Source: JBGNFV01 sp049645705 (GTDB lineage Bacteria; Bacteroidota; Bacteroidia; Cytophagales; Cyclobacteriaceae). Taken from it: DNA of 64,000 nucleotides. How positions within the stretch are numbered: the stretch's first letter is position 1; the number at the start of each line of letters is the position of its first letter. The notes beneath the pieces are model-generated. The model did not search any database. It was not told where the DNA came from and saw only the letters and a list, made by a program, of their open reading frames with translations. The DNA lies in contig JBARUK010000021.1 in NCBI GenBank assembly GCA_049645705.1, positions 13,477-77,476 on the forward strand. The letters are read 5' to 3'. Position numbers and translations under genes: made by a program. This document shows, piece by piece, positions 55,643-63,396 of the stretch.

Positions 55643-56830
55643 TTAACCGGGGGTATCTGTTTTATCCCCGGTTTCTTTTTTTGGATCTATCGCAGGCTTG
55701 TCTGCGGCCAGCTTTTCTCCGCCGGACATCCGCACATCGCCTTCCATTTTTTCCAGGGACAGTCCCATGCGCTTGGCGCGCTTCTCCCAGTTCTGGCGGG
55801 CAAGTAGCTGCATATCTTCGGCATCGTCCTTCTCATCTACTATTTCCATGCCCAGCAGGGTCTCCAGGGCATCTTCCATAGTAGCCAGGCCTTCCAGTCC
55901 GCCAAACTCATCTACTATCAGGGCTATCTGCTCCCTTTCTTCCAGCAGGGTATCTATGAACGTATGTAGTTTCAGGTCTTCACGCACCATCAGTATGTTT
56001 CGTTTGATGGCCTTGAGCTGGTTATCACCATTGCCGTCTATGATCTCTTTCAGCAGGTCATCTTTCAGTATAAAGCCGTCTATATTGTCGCGGTTTTCGT
56101 TGTAGACAGGGTAGCGCGAAAAGGGGCGATCGCCGTATTTTTCGTAGAAAGCATTGATAGAGAGGTTTTCACGGGCAGCTATCACCACCGTACGGGGCGT
56201 CATGATATCGTGTACGGTCAGGTTCTCAAACCTGAGGAGGTTATTCAGTATCCGGCTTTCATTTGGCCGTATAATGCCTGACTCTGCACCCAGCTCGGCC
56301 ATGGCTGTAAAGTCCGCCCGGCTGAAGATGCTACCCTTAGTGTCCTTTTTTAGGCTCCTGGTAATGAGCTGGCTCATCCATACCAGGGGGAAGAGTATGG
56401 TAGTGATAAGTTTGAGTGACTTGACGGTAAAGGGTGCCAGGCTTCTCCAGTAGGTGGCGCCTATGGTTTTGGGTATGATCTCAGAAAGGATAAGTATAGC
56501 AAGGGTCATGATAAACCCCATGAAAGCTTCAGGGGATACGCCCAGGTTCAGGCCAAATATAACCATATCACCTGAACCAAGAGCTTGTTCGGCTACCGAA
56601 CCCACACCTATGGCTCCGGCCGTGTGAGCTATGGTATTCAGAGAAAGAATAGCAGACAGGGGACGGTCTATGTCATCCTTGAACTGTCTGAGCAGGTCAC
56701 CGGTGGTAGAGCCCTGGCTTTGCTCGATCTGTACGTAGCTCGGTGGTATACTGAGCAGTACCGCTTCCCAGATAGAACACAGAAAGGAAAACGCAATAGA
56801 CAAAACGGCAAATAAAATGAGTATGGTCAT
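55643..56830 (-). CDS. CNNM/HlyC-type membrane protein with CBS pair
   Basis: 395 residues. N-terminal DUF21 (CNNM) transmembrane domain at about 1-175 with 'LSLNTIAHTAGAIGVG' and 'LILSEIIPKTIGATYWRSLA', then two CBS domains at about 205-330 ('VHDIMTPRTVVIAARENLSI', 'REQIALIVDEFGGLEGLATM'). There is no CorC_HlyC C-terminal domain; the tail is charged. The family is linked to Mg2+/divalent cation export or homeostasis. Confidence 0.92.
   Translation of the reverse strand: MTILILFAVLSIAFSFLCSIWEAVLLSIPPSYVQIEQSQGSTTGDLLRQFKDDIDRPLSAILSLNTIAHTAGAIGVGSVAEQALGSGDMVIFGLNLGVSPEAFMGFIMTLAILILSEIIPKTIGATYWRSLAPFTVKSLKLITTILFPLVWMSQLITRSLKKDTKGSIFSRADFTAMAELGAESGIIRPNESRILNNLLRFENLTVHDIMTPRTVVIAARENLSINAFYEKYGDRPFSRYPVYNENRDNIDGFILKDDLLKEIIDGNGDNQLKAIKRNILMVREDLKLHTFIDTLLEEREQIALIVDEFGGLEGLATMEDALETLLGMEIVDEKDDAEDMQLLARQNWEKRAKRMGLSLEKMEGDVRMSGGEKLAADKPAIDPKKETGDKTDTPG
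55645..55680 (+). terminator. Terminator of the PAS gene, inside the convergent CNNM gene end
   Basis: AACCGGGG (55645-55652) pairs with CCCCGGTT (55666-55673), with a T-rich tail. It overlaps the last codons of the minus-strand gene that stops at 55643. Confidence 0.8.
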
Positions 56831-57174
56831 GCTTTGAAGTATAATGGCCTAGTATTGCAAAGAAGAATGACACTCAAATGTTTCACAATGCGTCCTGTCT
56901 TTGTGCATGCAGGCTATTATAAACCAACTGAAGGCTATTGGTCATATACCTGAGCCTCAGAATGAAACCTGGCGAAGCAATCATCTTTGGTCTAACAGAA
57001 ATAGTCTTTTTATCTTCGGAATGCAGCCTGTCTATACTTTGGGATGATTGATAAGAAGTTGGTTGAAATTTCACTTTCTGCCTTTTATATTTATGCTAAA
57101 TGATTGCTATACAGACGCAAATCGGAAGCCGAAAAGCTTAAAGAGTAGGTGTTTATGAAAGACTGATAAGTACG
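56831..57174. other. Intergenic region with a 46-codon frame
   Basis: The plus-strand frame 56907-57047 encodes a 46-residue sequence ('MQAIINQLKAIGHIPEPQNE', then 'TWRSNHLWSNRNSLFIFGMQ') whose composition looks protein-like, but I do not recognise it; it could be a gene fragment. The 3' end of the region carries the conserved upstream element of the precursor at 57175. Confidence 0.4.
57124..57174 (+). promoter_or_regulatory. Conserved upstream element, copy A
   Basis: GGAAGCCGAAAAGCTTAAAG is followed by AGTAGG and a run ending in the precursor ATG 51 nt later. The same block recurs at 57480 and, more diverged, at 57943. Confidence 0.7.
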
Positions 57175-57354
57175 ATGAAGCAAAAACTAAACCTCAATGA
57201 CCTGGAAGTAAAAAGCTTCGTGACTAAAGAAGAAAGTATGGAGAATATGCTAAAAGGGGGTACGTATACCGGGGGAGTATCTGTGCCTCAGCATGAGTGT
57301 ACAATAGGCGTTGACCATTGCCCTACTGTATACGATAGGGAGTGTATCGATTAG
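57175..57354 (+). CDS. RiPP (lanthipeptide-like) precursor peptide, eastern cluster 1
   Basis: 59 residues. The leader 'MKQKLNLNDLEVKSFVTKEE' is nearly identical to those of the next two genes; 'MLKGG' places the Gly-Gly at 28-29. The 30-residue core has three cysteines ('ECTIGVDHCPTVYDRECID') and a second Gly-Gly. Unlike the next two, no terminator follows closely, so transcription may continue into the next unit. Missed by ordinary length filters. Confidence 0.87.
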   Translation: MKQKLNLNDLEVKSFVTKEESMENMLKGGTYTGGVSVPQHECTIGVDHCPTVYDRECID

Positions 57355-57479
57355 GCCAGGTGAGAAATGCTCAGAAAGTAAAATGCTCTTAACTCTGATG
57401 GGTAAAATTTTTATAGATTTTTTTGAAAAAACGATCGGGTGAATTACTTTCAAGGATCATTATCAAAATGATAATAAGC

Positions 57480-57529
57480 GGAAGCCGAAAAGCTCATAGA
57501 GTAGGCACTATGAAAAACTAAATACTAGG
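57480..57529 (+). promoter_or_regulatory. Conserved upstream element, copy B
   Basis: GGAAGCCGAAAAGCTCATAG followed by AGTAGGCACTATGAAAAAC, 50 nt before the ATG at 57530. Sixteen or more of the first 20 bases equal copy A. Confidence 0.7.
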
Positions 57530-57748
57530 ATGAAAAAGAAGTTAAACCTGAGCGACCTGGAAGTAAAAAGCTTCGTGACTAAAACTGAAGAAAAAACACA
57601 GACCGTAGTAGGTGGTGAGTTCGGACCCGGATCAGGTGCCAACATCTGCTCTGCCGAGCCTGAGTTCTGTAACTGGACGTACAACCGCTGGTGTGTATCT
57701 AATGGCCAGTGTGATACTTACGGTGCATTCTGTACAGCTCCTTACTAA
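57530..57748 (+). CDS. RiPP (lanthipeptide-like) precursor peptide, eastern cluster 2
   Basis: 72 residues. Leader 'MKKKLNLSDLEVKSFVTKTE', then 'QTVVGG' with the Gly-Gly at 28-29. The core holds five cysteines with spacing C-x6-C-x7-C-x5-C-x6-C and the stretch 'EPEFCNWTYNRWCVSNGQC', shared almost exactly with the next precursor. Compared with that one it has a Gly-rich insertion after the Gly-Gly. It has its own upstream element and a strong terminator, so it is an independent transcription unit. Confidence 0.9.
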   Translation: MKKKLNLSDLEVKSFVTKTEEKTQTVVGGEFGPGSGANICSAEPEFCNWTYNRWCVSNGQCDTYGAFCTAPY

Positions 57749-57770
57749 TTTAGCTGCAAGACATATCAAA

Positions 57771-57803
57771 GAAAAGCCCGCCGCCCGGCGGGCTTTTCTC
57801 TTT
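57771..57803 (+). terminator. Terminator after precursor 2
   Basis: A 12-bp perfect GC-rich stem (57771-57782 with 57787-57798) with a GCCC loop and T-rich tail, 22 bp after the stop. Confidence 0.9.
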
Positions 57804-57942
57804 TACATTGGGTAGTACAATTACATGTATAGGGGTGTATATAGTATGTGGCATTTTATCGTAAAACACTAGTGGTTTGTTAATTCTATGTAAATGAATT
57901 AATATTAACACATCATAGCTTTTTTTAATAGCTATGTACAGT

Positions 57943-57994
57943 GCAAGTCGAAAAACTGTTTTAAAGAGTAGACACTATTAAAAACCGAACTGAA
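57943..57994 (+). promoter_or_regulatory. Conserved upstream element, copy C
   Basis: GCAAGTCGAAAAACTGTTTT followed by AAAGAGTAGACACTATTAAAA, 52 nt before the ATG at 57995. The CGAAAA and AGAGTAG blocks are conserved relative to copies A and B. A CATAGCT/AGCTATG inverted repeat lies just upstream at about 57,914-57,936. Confidence 0.65.
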
Positions 57995-58195
57995 ATGAAA
58001 AAGAAGTTAAACCTGAATGATCTGGAAGTAAAGAGCTTCGTCACCAAACCAGAAGGAAAAGCTGACACAGTAAAAGGAGGAGCCACATTTGCATGTTCAG
58101 ATGAGCCTGAATTCTGTAACTTCACGTACAACCGCTGGTGTGTTTCTAACGGGCAGTGTAACACCCGTGAGGCATTTTGTACTCAGCCTTACTAA
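57995..58195 (+). CDS. RiPP (lanthipeptide-like) precursor peptide, eastern cluster 3
   Basis: 66 residues. Leader 'MKKKLNLNDLEVKSFVTKPE', then 'DTVKGG' with the Gly-Gly at 28-29. The 37-residue core has five cysteines with the same C-x6-C-x7-C-x5-C-x6-C spacing as precursor 2 and ends 'AFCTQPY' (precursor 2: 'AFCTAPY'). The two are clearly recent duplicates with divergence mainly just after the Gly-Gly. Own upstream element and terminator. Confidence 0.9.
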   Translation: MKKKLNLNDLEVKSFVTKPEGKADTVKGGATFACSDEPEFCNFTYNRWCVSNGQCNTREAFCTQPY

Positions 58196-58216
58196 AGGAT
58201 GATCATACGACTAGTA

Positions 58217-58247
58217 AAAGCTCACTATATGGTGGGCTTTTTTTATT
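58217..58247 (+). terminator. Terminator after precursor 3
   Basis: A 9-bp stem with one G-T pair (58217-58225 with 58232-58240) followed by a T run, 21 bp after the stop. Confidence 0.82.
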
Positions 58248-58393
58248 TATATCAGGTAGTGTAATTGCTTGCTTAGTTATGGAGCTGCTATAAATCCCTA
58301 TAATGTTAAGTACTTTACCATTAACATCGACTACGGGAGATTCATGTTTCCTGCTGCGGACTGCCTCTGCAGATACAGGTATTTTACCTGTAT

Positions 58394-59617
58394 CTATAAT
58401 ACAAAGAAACGTACTACCAGCCCACCCGCCAGCCATATATAGCAGACAAAGGCCAGGTACTTCAGCGTACTTTCCAGGGTCTGGCTCTTAGGGGCCATCT
58501 CCTTATGGTGCATTATACCTTTCCCTTTGTAATAGCCTATGTAGATCAATATGCCGGAAATAACCAGGAAAGCTAAATTCAGAAAGAAGGTATAGTCTAT
58601 CTTGAAATGTTCGGAGGAGGTAATGGACACAGTTCCGGGATCTGGCAGGTAACCGGCCAGGCTAAAACCGTAGTGGAGCAGGAGGGAAGCGCCTATCAGT
58701 GAGGTAAACAGCAGAAACAGGATAAAGAAGGACATCTTCCACCCGTAATACTTAGCGTTTATCCTGAGCACGGGGAATACCACCAGGTCGCTGAATATAA
58801 ATGCCATAACACCGGCAAAGCTCACACCCTTGCCAAATAGCAGGGCTGCCAGGGGTATGTTACCCATAGAGCCGATAAAGGTGAGAAAAGCCGCCACCGG
58901 CCCTACGATGACATGCTCCAGCAATGTGAAGAATGAATAGGACTCTACATCGGGACCGGAATTGATAAACAGTGTGCGGAAAAAAGCGTCCGGTACGAAT
59001 GCCGCTACTATACCGGCTATGGTAAAGCCTACTGTCACGTCCTTCCAGACCATCTTCCACTCCATACCATACTGCTTGCCTACTTTGGCCCAGCTCTCCA
59101 GTGACTTCACCTTTTGCCCGAAGCTCTTATCCTCTTCGCTGTCATCGTCCTCATCTCCCAGGTTCTTACGGGCCTTCTCTATCAGCAGCTTCTTAGGGTT
59201 GGTCAGCCGGATCAGGAGCCACGAGGAAAGGATCAGCAGCAGGCCGCCGACGTACTCGCCTACTACGAACTGCCAGCCCAGGAATATGGAGATGATAATG
59301 CCAAGTTCGATGACCAGGTTAGTACTGGCAAGCAGAAAGGCAATGGAGGAGATAAAGCCGGCCCCTTTTTTAAACAGCGCCTTGGTCGTAGCCAGTGCGG
59401 AAAAACTGCAGGAACTGCTGATAAACCCGAACACAGCACCCAGCGATACACTTCTGAGATTATCTTTACCCATGGTGCGCTGCATGCGCTCTTCCGTGAC
59501 AAATATCTGGATGAGGCTGCTGATCGCATAGCCGAGGATGAACGCCCACAGGGCCATCCAGAAGAAGCCTGCTGAAGTATAGGCCGCTTCGCCCCACCTT
59601 TCTAAAAAACTGCTCAT
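58394..59617 (-). CDS. ArsP/UPF0718-type permease (PF03773)
   Basis: 407 residues with about ten membrane helices in two groups separated by an acidic cytoplasmic loop (about 150-185, 'LGDEDDDSEEDKSFG'). The motif 'GAVFGFISSSCSFSALATTK' in the first half and 'FIGSMGNIPLAALLFGKGVS' in the second are the paired signatures of this family. The Ser-Cys-Ser in the first motif resembles the thiol-sensing site of organoarsenical or metal exporters. The substrate is not established here; no arsenic regulator is adjacent. Confidence 0.88.
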   Translation of the reverse strand: MSSFLERWGEAAYTSAGFFWMALWAFILGYAISSLIQIFVTEERMQRTMGKDNLRSVSLGAVFGFISSSCSFSALATTKALFKKGAGFISSIAFLLASTNLVIELGIIISIFLGWQFVVGEYVGGLLLILSSWLLIRLTNPKKLLIEKARKNLGDEDDDSEEDKSFGQKVKSLESWAKVGKQYGMEWKMVWKDVTVGFTIAGIVAAFVPDAFFRTLFINSGPDVESYSFFTLLEHVIVGPVAAFLTFIGSMGNIPLAALLFGKGVSFAGVMAFIFSDLVVFPVLRINAKYYGWKMSFFILFLLFTSLIGASLLLHYGFSLAGYLPDPGTVSITSSEHFKIDYTFFLNLAFLVISGILIYIGYYKGKGIMHHKEMAPKSQTLESTLKYLAFVCYIWLAGGLVVRFFVL

Positions 59618-59769
59618 GGTATAAGGGTAGTATTTAAAAAAATGGCTTACAATTAAATAAAGCGACAGAAAATCAATTGTTTACACCACTAAGGCAACTG
59701 CAGCTATCGTATGGTTACTTACCGATGCTTTTCTCCATGAGGATACGCCATACGTTCATGTGCAGCCAG

Positions 59770-60531
59770 TCATCGTAGTTTTTCAGGTGGCTGTACTGAG
59801 GCAGTTTTACGGTACGGGGTATCGAAAAAGGGCGTATCGCTCCTCATGGCTTCATCCACGGCGGCATAGAGGTCAGTGAAATAGTCCTGCATGAGGACCA
59901 CATCGCTACGGTCGCCCACGGCACGCACGTGCGACATGAGCACCTGGTCAAACGAAAGCTTTTGGATCTCCTGCAGCGTACGTACCCACGCTTTGGGTGA
60001 TGCATCGGGCAGGTAGGCGTACAGCACACGGTCCGGCACCACCAGGTCTATGATAAAGACGGTGTTGTGCTCCGGGAAGCGGAATACCGTCATGCCGCTG
60101 CCGTGGTTGTAGCCGTAGTAGTACAGTTCTATCTCCTTGCCACCCGCCCGGAATACGGCACTGCCACCCTGCCAGGTGCTGTCCGGCATGATCACCTCCG
60201 GGTGGGGTGTTGTGTCCTCGTATGCCTGCTGGTGGCTTATGATCCGGGTAAATAGTCTGCCCCCGCTTATGTGGTCCCAGTGGTTGTGGCTGTAGAACAG
60301 GTGGGTTACCGGCTTGGCTGTCACCTCCCGTATGGCGGCGTAGGTAGCGGCCGCATGGGCAGAGTCCAGCGGGTCTATTACTACCACTCCGCTATCGGTT
60401 ATGTAAAACAGAGAGTACGTGCGATCGCCCACCATATACAGGTTGTCCTGCACCTGTATGGTTTCTATTGGCTGGGCCGTAGCTGCAAAAGCAGATGCGG
60501 CCAGTATGACTGCCAGTACCAGGTACTTCAT
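59770..60531 (-). CDS. Exported metallo-beta-lactamase-fold hydrolase, C-terminus frameshifted
   Basis: 253 residues with a signal peptide ending 'FAATAQ'. Zinc ligands lie in 'LFYSHNHWDHISGG' (HxHxDH) and later His in 'YYYGYNHGSGMTVF' and 'QVLMSHVRAVGD'. The last about 18 residues look wrong. Removing one base at the A-run 59825-59829 switches to a frame continuing 'IPRTVKLPQYSHLKNYDDWL' to a stop at 59715, a typical family C-terminus. So the gene is either frameshifted or carries a homopolymer error. Starts 14 bp after the bestrophin stop, same operon. Confidence 0.82.
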   Translation of the reverse strand: MKYLVLAVILAASAFAATAQPIETIQVQDNLYMVGDRTYSLFYITDSGVVVIDPLDSAHAAATYAAIREVTAKPVTHLFYSHNHWDHISGGRLFTRIISHQQAYEDTTPHPEVIMPDSTWQGGSAVFRAGGKEIELYYYGYNHGSGMTVFRFPEHNTVFIIDLVVPDRVLYAYLPDASPKAWVRTLQEIQKLSFDQVLMSHVRAVGDRSDVVLMQDYFTDLYAAVDEAMRSDTPFFDTPYRKTASVQPPEKLR

Positions 60532-60545
60532 GCTTTCTGTCTTTA

Positions 60546-61505
60546 TTAAAATATAATCCCTTTTAACGGGGTTGGCTTTTCGGGCAGGTTGCTGTCGTTC
60601 AGCATTTCCTTCAGGTTTTCTTCTATAGTAAGGCTTATGCTGGTCAGCGGCACATCGCCTACGCGGTTCTCGAAGGGGTCCTCCGTACGCTCACCTATCT
60701 GGTCCAGCGCCAGAAATACGAAGTTGATGATCAGGGACAGGACGATGTTAAACCAACCCAGCTCTTCTACAAATGCAAAGGGCACGAGCGTACCGTGGAT
60801 AAATACAAATACGCGGCTAAAGTAGCTGTAGGGGCGGGGCAGGGGCGTGTTTTTAATACGTTCGCTCATGCCCTGGTGGTTGTTAAACTCGTTCAGCGTC
60901 TCATCCATGCGTACATAGCGGTAGTCCGACAGCCAGCCGCGCCGGTAGGCATACTTCAGGTCCTCGCCCTGCAGCTGGATGATGTAGTTGGGCGGGTTCT
61001 TCCGTTTCAGTGTTTCATCATACTCATCGCCGGACAGAAAAGACTTCAGGTCCTGGTAGCGGTTATCGTCTGTCAGGATCTCTTCCACACCTGTCTTGTT
61101 ATAGCTGTTCTTACGACGGAGAAAAACGCGCAGGCCGTGCACAAAGGCCAGATGGCGGTATATGGTACGGCGCTGCCAGGCGACTACTTCCTCTTCTTGC
61201 TCAGGATGATCCGGCATAGCAAGGGTGAGCACTTCCCTGCCCCAGGCACGGCTGTAGTTTACCAGCAGCCCCCATATCTTACGGCCTTCCCACCACCGGT
61301 CGTAGGCGCTGTTGTTCTTAAAACCCAGGTAGATGGCAAGCGCCGTACTGAGTGTGGCTACGGCATTGAAGGGGATGGACAGCCATAGCAGACCGAACTG
61401 TTTATGCAGAATGAATACACCGACGGAAAGGATAAGAAAGTAAAGCATAGGCCTCCACGTATAGTGCAGGTTATGCCTCCATTTGAGACTTCGGGCTACG
61501 ATCAT
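60546..61505 (-). CDS. Bestrophin-family ion channel (copy 2)
   Basis: 319 residues. The motifs 'IYLGFKNNSAYDRWWEGRKI', 'WGLLVNYSRAWGRE', 'PLPRPYSYFSRVFVFIH' and 'GERTEDPFENRVGDVPLTSI' align with those of copy 1 at 51297, but the sequences are otherwise well diverged, so the duplication is old. Four hydrophobic segments. Probably co-transcribed with the metallo-beta-lactamase-fold gene. Confidence 0.93.
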   Translation of the reverse strand: MIVARSLKWRHNLHYTWRPMLYFLILSVGVFILHKQFGLLWLSIPFNAVATLSTALAIYLGFKNNSAYDRWWEGRKIWGLLVNYSRAWGREVLTLAMPDHPEQEEEVVAWQRRTIYRHLAFVHGLRVFLRRKNSYNKTGVEEILTDDNRYQDLKSFLSGDEYDETLKRKNPPNYIIQLQGEDLKYAYRRGWLSDYRYVRMDETLNEFNNHQGMSERIKNTPLPRPYSYFSRVFVFIHGTLVPFAFVEELGWFNIVLSLIINFVFLALDQIGERTEDPFENRVGDVPLTSISLTIEENLKEMLNDSNLPEKPTPLKGIIF

Positions 61506-61591
61506 AAGTTTCTAAAGCAATTCTTTGAACCGTTATGAACACGCCAGATATATTAGAGTTTGATGAAATTTGAAATTTAACTCCGTATTAA

Positions 61592-62476
61592 TCAGGAGTT
61601 TACTGGTACTTCCTCTGCTTTGTTCTTCCTGTTGCCGATATATATGATCACCCCTGCGGTAAAGAACATGATGAGACTGTAGATGGCCGGAGGTATGGAC
61701 ATTTCAGTATTGCCGATGATAGTGGCCGCAATGGCAATGCCCAGCGTACCGTTCTGTATGCCTGTCTCTATGGCAATGGTGGTACTCTGCCGGCTACTGA
61801 GGCTCAGCAGCCTGGAGCCCAGGTAGCCGAGTGACAGCATGACTACGTTGAGGCTCAGCGCCACAGGCCCTGCCTGTACAAAGAAGCCGAGGACGTTCTC
61901 TCTCTCCTTCAGTATGGCTGCCAGTATAATGGCTATGAGCAGCACGGCAGACATGACCCGCACGGGCTTATCCATGCGCAGGGCAAACCCTTTGGCCCTG
62001 GCGCGTATGACCATACCTATGGTAACGGGCACGAGGGTAACAGCCACTACGCTCAGCACGGTCTTCAGCACATCCAGTGGCTGCTCCTGGCCTGCGGGCA
62101 TAAACTCCACTATGGCAAAGTTGACAATAAGCGGAATGGTAAACACGGCGAGAATAGATGAGAAAGCGGTGAGCGTGATAGAAAGGGCCGTGTCACCTTT
62201 GGCCAAGTGGGCAATGAGGTTAGAGGTGGCCCCGCCCGGACAGGCGGCCAGGATCATGATGCCGACGGCCAGCTCAGCCTGCAGGCCCCAGGCTTGTACG
62301 AGTACAAATGCGATAACAGGCAGCAGCACCAACTGCGCTACCAGTCCGGCCATAACGGCTTTGGGGTAGACAACGATACGCTTAAAGTCTGCAGGAACAA
62401 GCGAAAGCCCCATGCCCAGCATAATGATGGCCAGTGCGAGCGGCAGGAAAACGGCAGTCAGAATATTTGATTCCAT
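61592..62476 (-). CDS. Bile acid:sodium symporter family transporter
   Basis: 294 residues with about nine or ten membrane helices and the SBF family motif 'MILAACPGGATSNLIAHLAK', the sodium/substrate crossover region, together with 'SSRQSTTIAIETGIQNGTLG' in the second repeat. It imports organic anions with sodium; in Bacteroidota the substrate may be a keto acid, pantoate or a steroid-like compound rather than bile acids. Confidence 0.92.
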   Translation of the reverse strand: MESNILTAVFLPLALAIIMLGMGLSLVPADFKRIVVYPKAVMAGLVAQLVLLPVIAFVLVQAWGLQAELAVGIMILAACPGGATSNLIAHLAKGDTALSITLTAFSSILAVFTIPLIVNFAIVEFMPAGQEQPLDVLKTVLSVVAVTLVPVTIGMVIRARAKGFALRMDKPVRVMSAVLLIAIILAAILKERENVLGFFVQAGPVALSLNVVMLSLGYLGSRLLSLSSRQSTTIAIETGIQNGTLGIAIAATIIGNTEMSIPPAIYSLIMFFTAGVIIYIGNRKNKAEEVPVNS

Positions 62477-62675
62477 AGAGGTCGTACGATTTGCCGCTAA
62501 AAATAAGCAATTATTCGTACGCGCCTACCTCAGCTACTACACGCAAGACCCTTTTGCCTTCCCCCTGTAAGTTTTTTCCTGAAATTACCTCTTGGCTGAT
62601 CGGTACAGATGACTAAGCCCTTGTTATTGGCCTACTGAAAATACCGCCTCTCTATAAGCACCTTCAGGGGCATGC

Positions 62676-63395
62676 TTAGGGTCTGCTCTTACTAAACAAT
62701 GGAATAGAGTAAGACAGTAAAAATCTCAATGACTCAGTTTTACGCGTAAAAAGAGCACTTTGCCCATAAACTTCAAGGTTGTTGTTTATATTCTTTGTGA
62801 GGTTTTGTTGAATAAAAACATCTAGACCAAACCGCTTATAGGTGATATTTCCTCCGTATTGATAATCCATATAAAATCGTTTAGGTAAGGTACCTGCTTT
62901 ATTCATGACATCAACCACTTCCTGAGGCCAGTTCAAAGAATTGCCTGCTTTGAAACGAGGTTCAAAATCTATTTTAGAAAAGACCGGAATGATCCCTGCG
63001 AAAAGCTTTACTGTTAGGTCACCGTCTGGAAAGAATGAATAATGAGCCAGTAATGGGAATTCAAATGAGCGAATACCTACAGTCACAGCCTTCGCTGCAG
63101 AATAATTATCTGTACCTATCTGCTTATAAGCAGTCATGCCAGTATAATTTCTAAAATAAGTTAGCCCTGCAGAAAAGGTAAAATTCTTCAAGGGAGGCGA
63201 TACGTATCTTACAAAAGGCAGTAATTGCTTACCACCGTAAAAATCTCTATTATAAATAGTTACCGAATCAATTTGTGCTATAGCTGGGTAATACTCTCTT
63301 TCTGCCATGGTCATGCCTATTCCGAATTTTAATTCCTGACCGTGGGACATGGTGGTAACTAAACAGAAAAGTAAAATAGCTGGTAAGTACCTCAT
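62676..63395 (-). CDS. Outer-membrane beta-barrel protein
   Basis: 239 residues with a signal peptide ending 'TMSHGQ' and alternating amphipathic strands ('LLPFVRYVSPPLKNFTFSAG', 'FEFPLLAHYSFFPDGDLTVK', 'RFLLSYSIPLF') typical of the small Bacteroidota outer-membrane barrel (OMP_b-brl_2-like) group. It starts 1 bp after the stop of the upstream gene, so both are translated from one message. Function unknown. Confidence 0.8.
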   Translation of the reverse strand: MRYLPAILLFCLVTTMSHGQELKFGIGMTMAEREYYPAIAQIDSVTIYNRDFYGGKQLLPFVRYVSPPLKNFTFSAGLTYFRNYTGMTAYKQIGTDNYSAAKAVTVGIRSFEFPLLAHYSFFPDGDLTVKLFAGIIPVFSKIDFEPRFKAGNSLNWPQEVVDVMNKAGTLPKRFYMDYQYGGNITYKRFGLDVFIQQNLTKNINNNLEVYGQSALFTRKTESLRFLLSYSIPLFSKSRP

Positions 63396-63396
63396 A

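Noticed and set aside
57250..57453. Minus-strand frame across precursor 1
   Set aside because: Antisense to a convincing leader/Gly-Gly peptide and without its own motifs.
47510..58195. CRISPR or phage-derived element as explanation for the small repeated units
   Set aside because: Repeats are coding leaders and upstream elements, not short evenly spaced repeats; no cas, integrase or phage genes are present.
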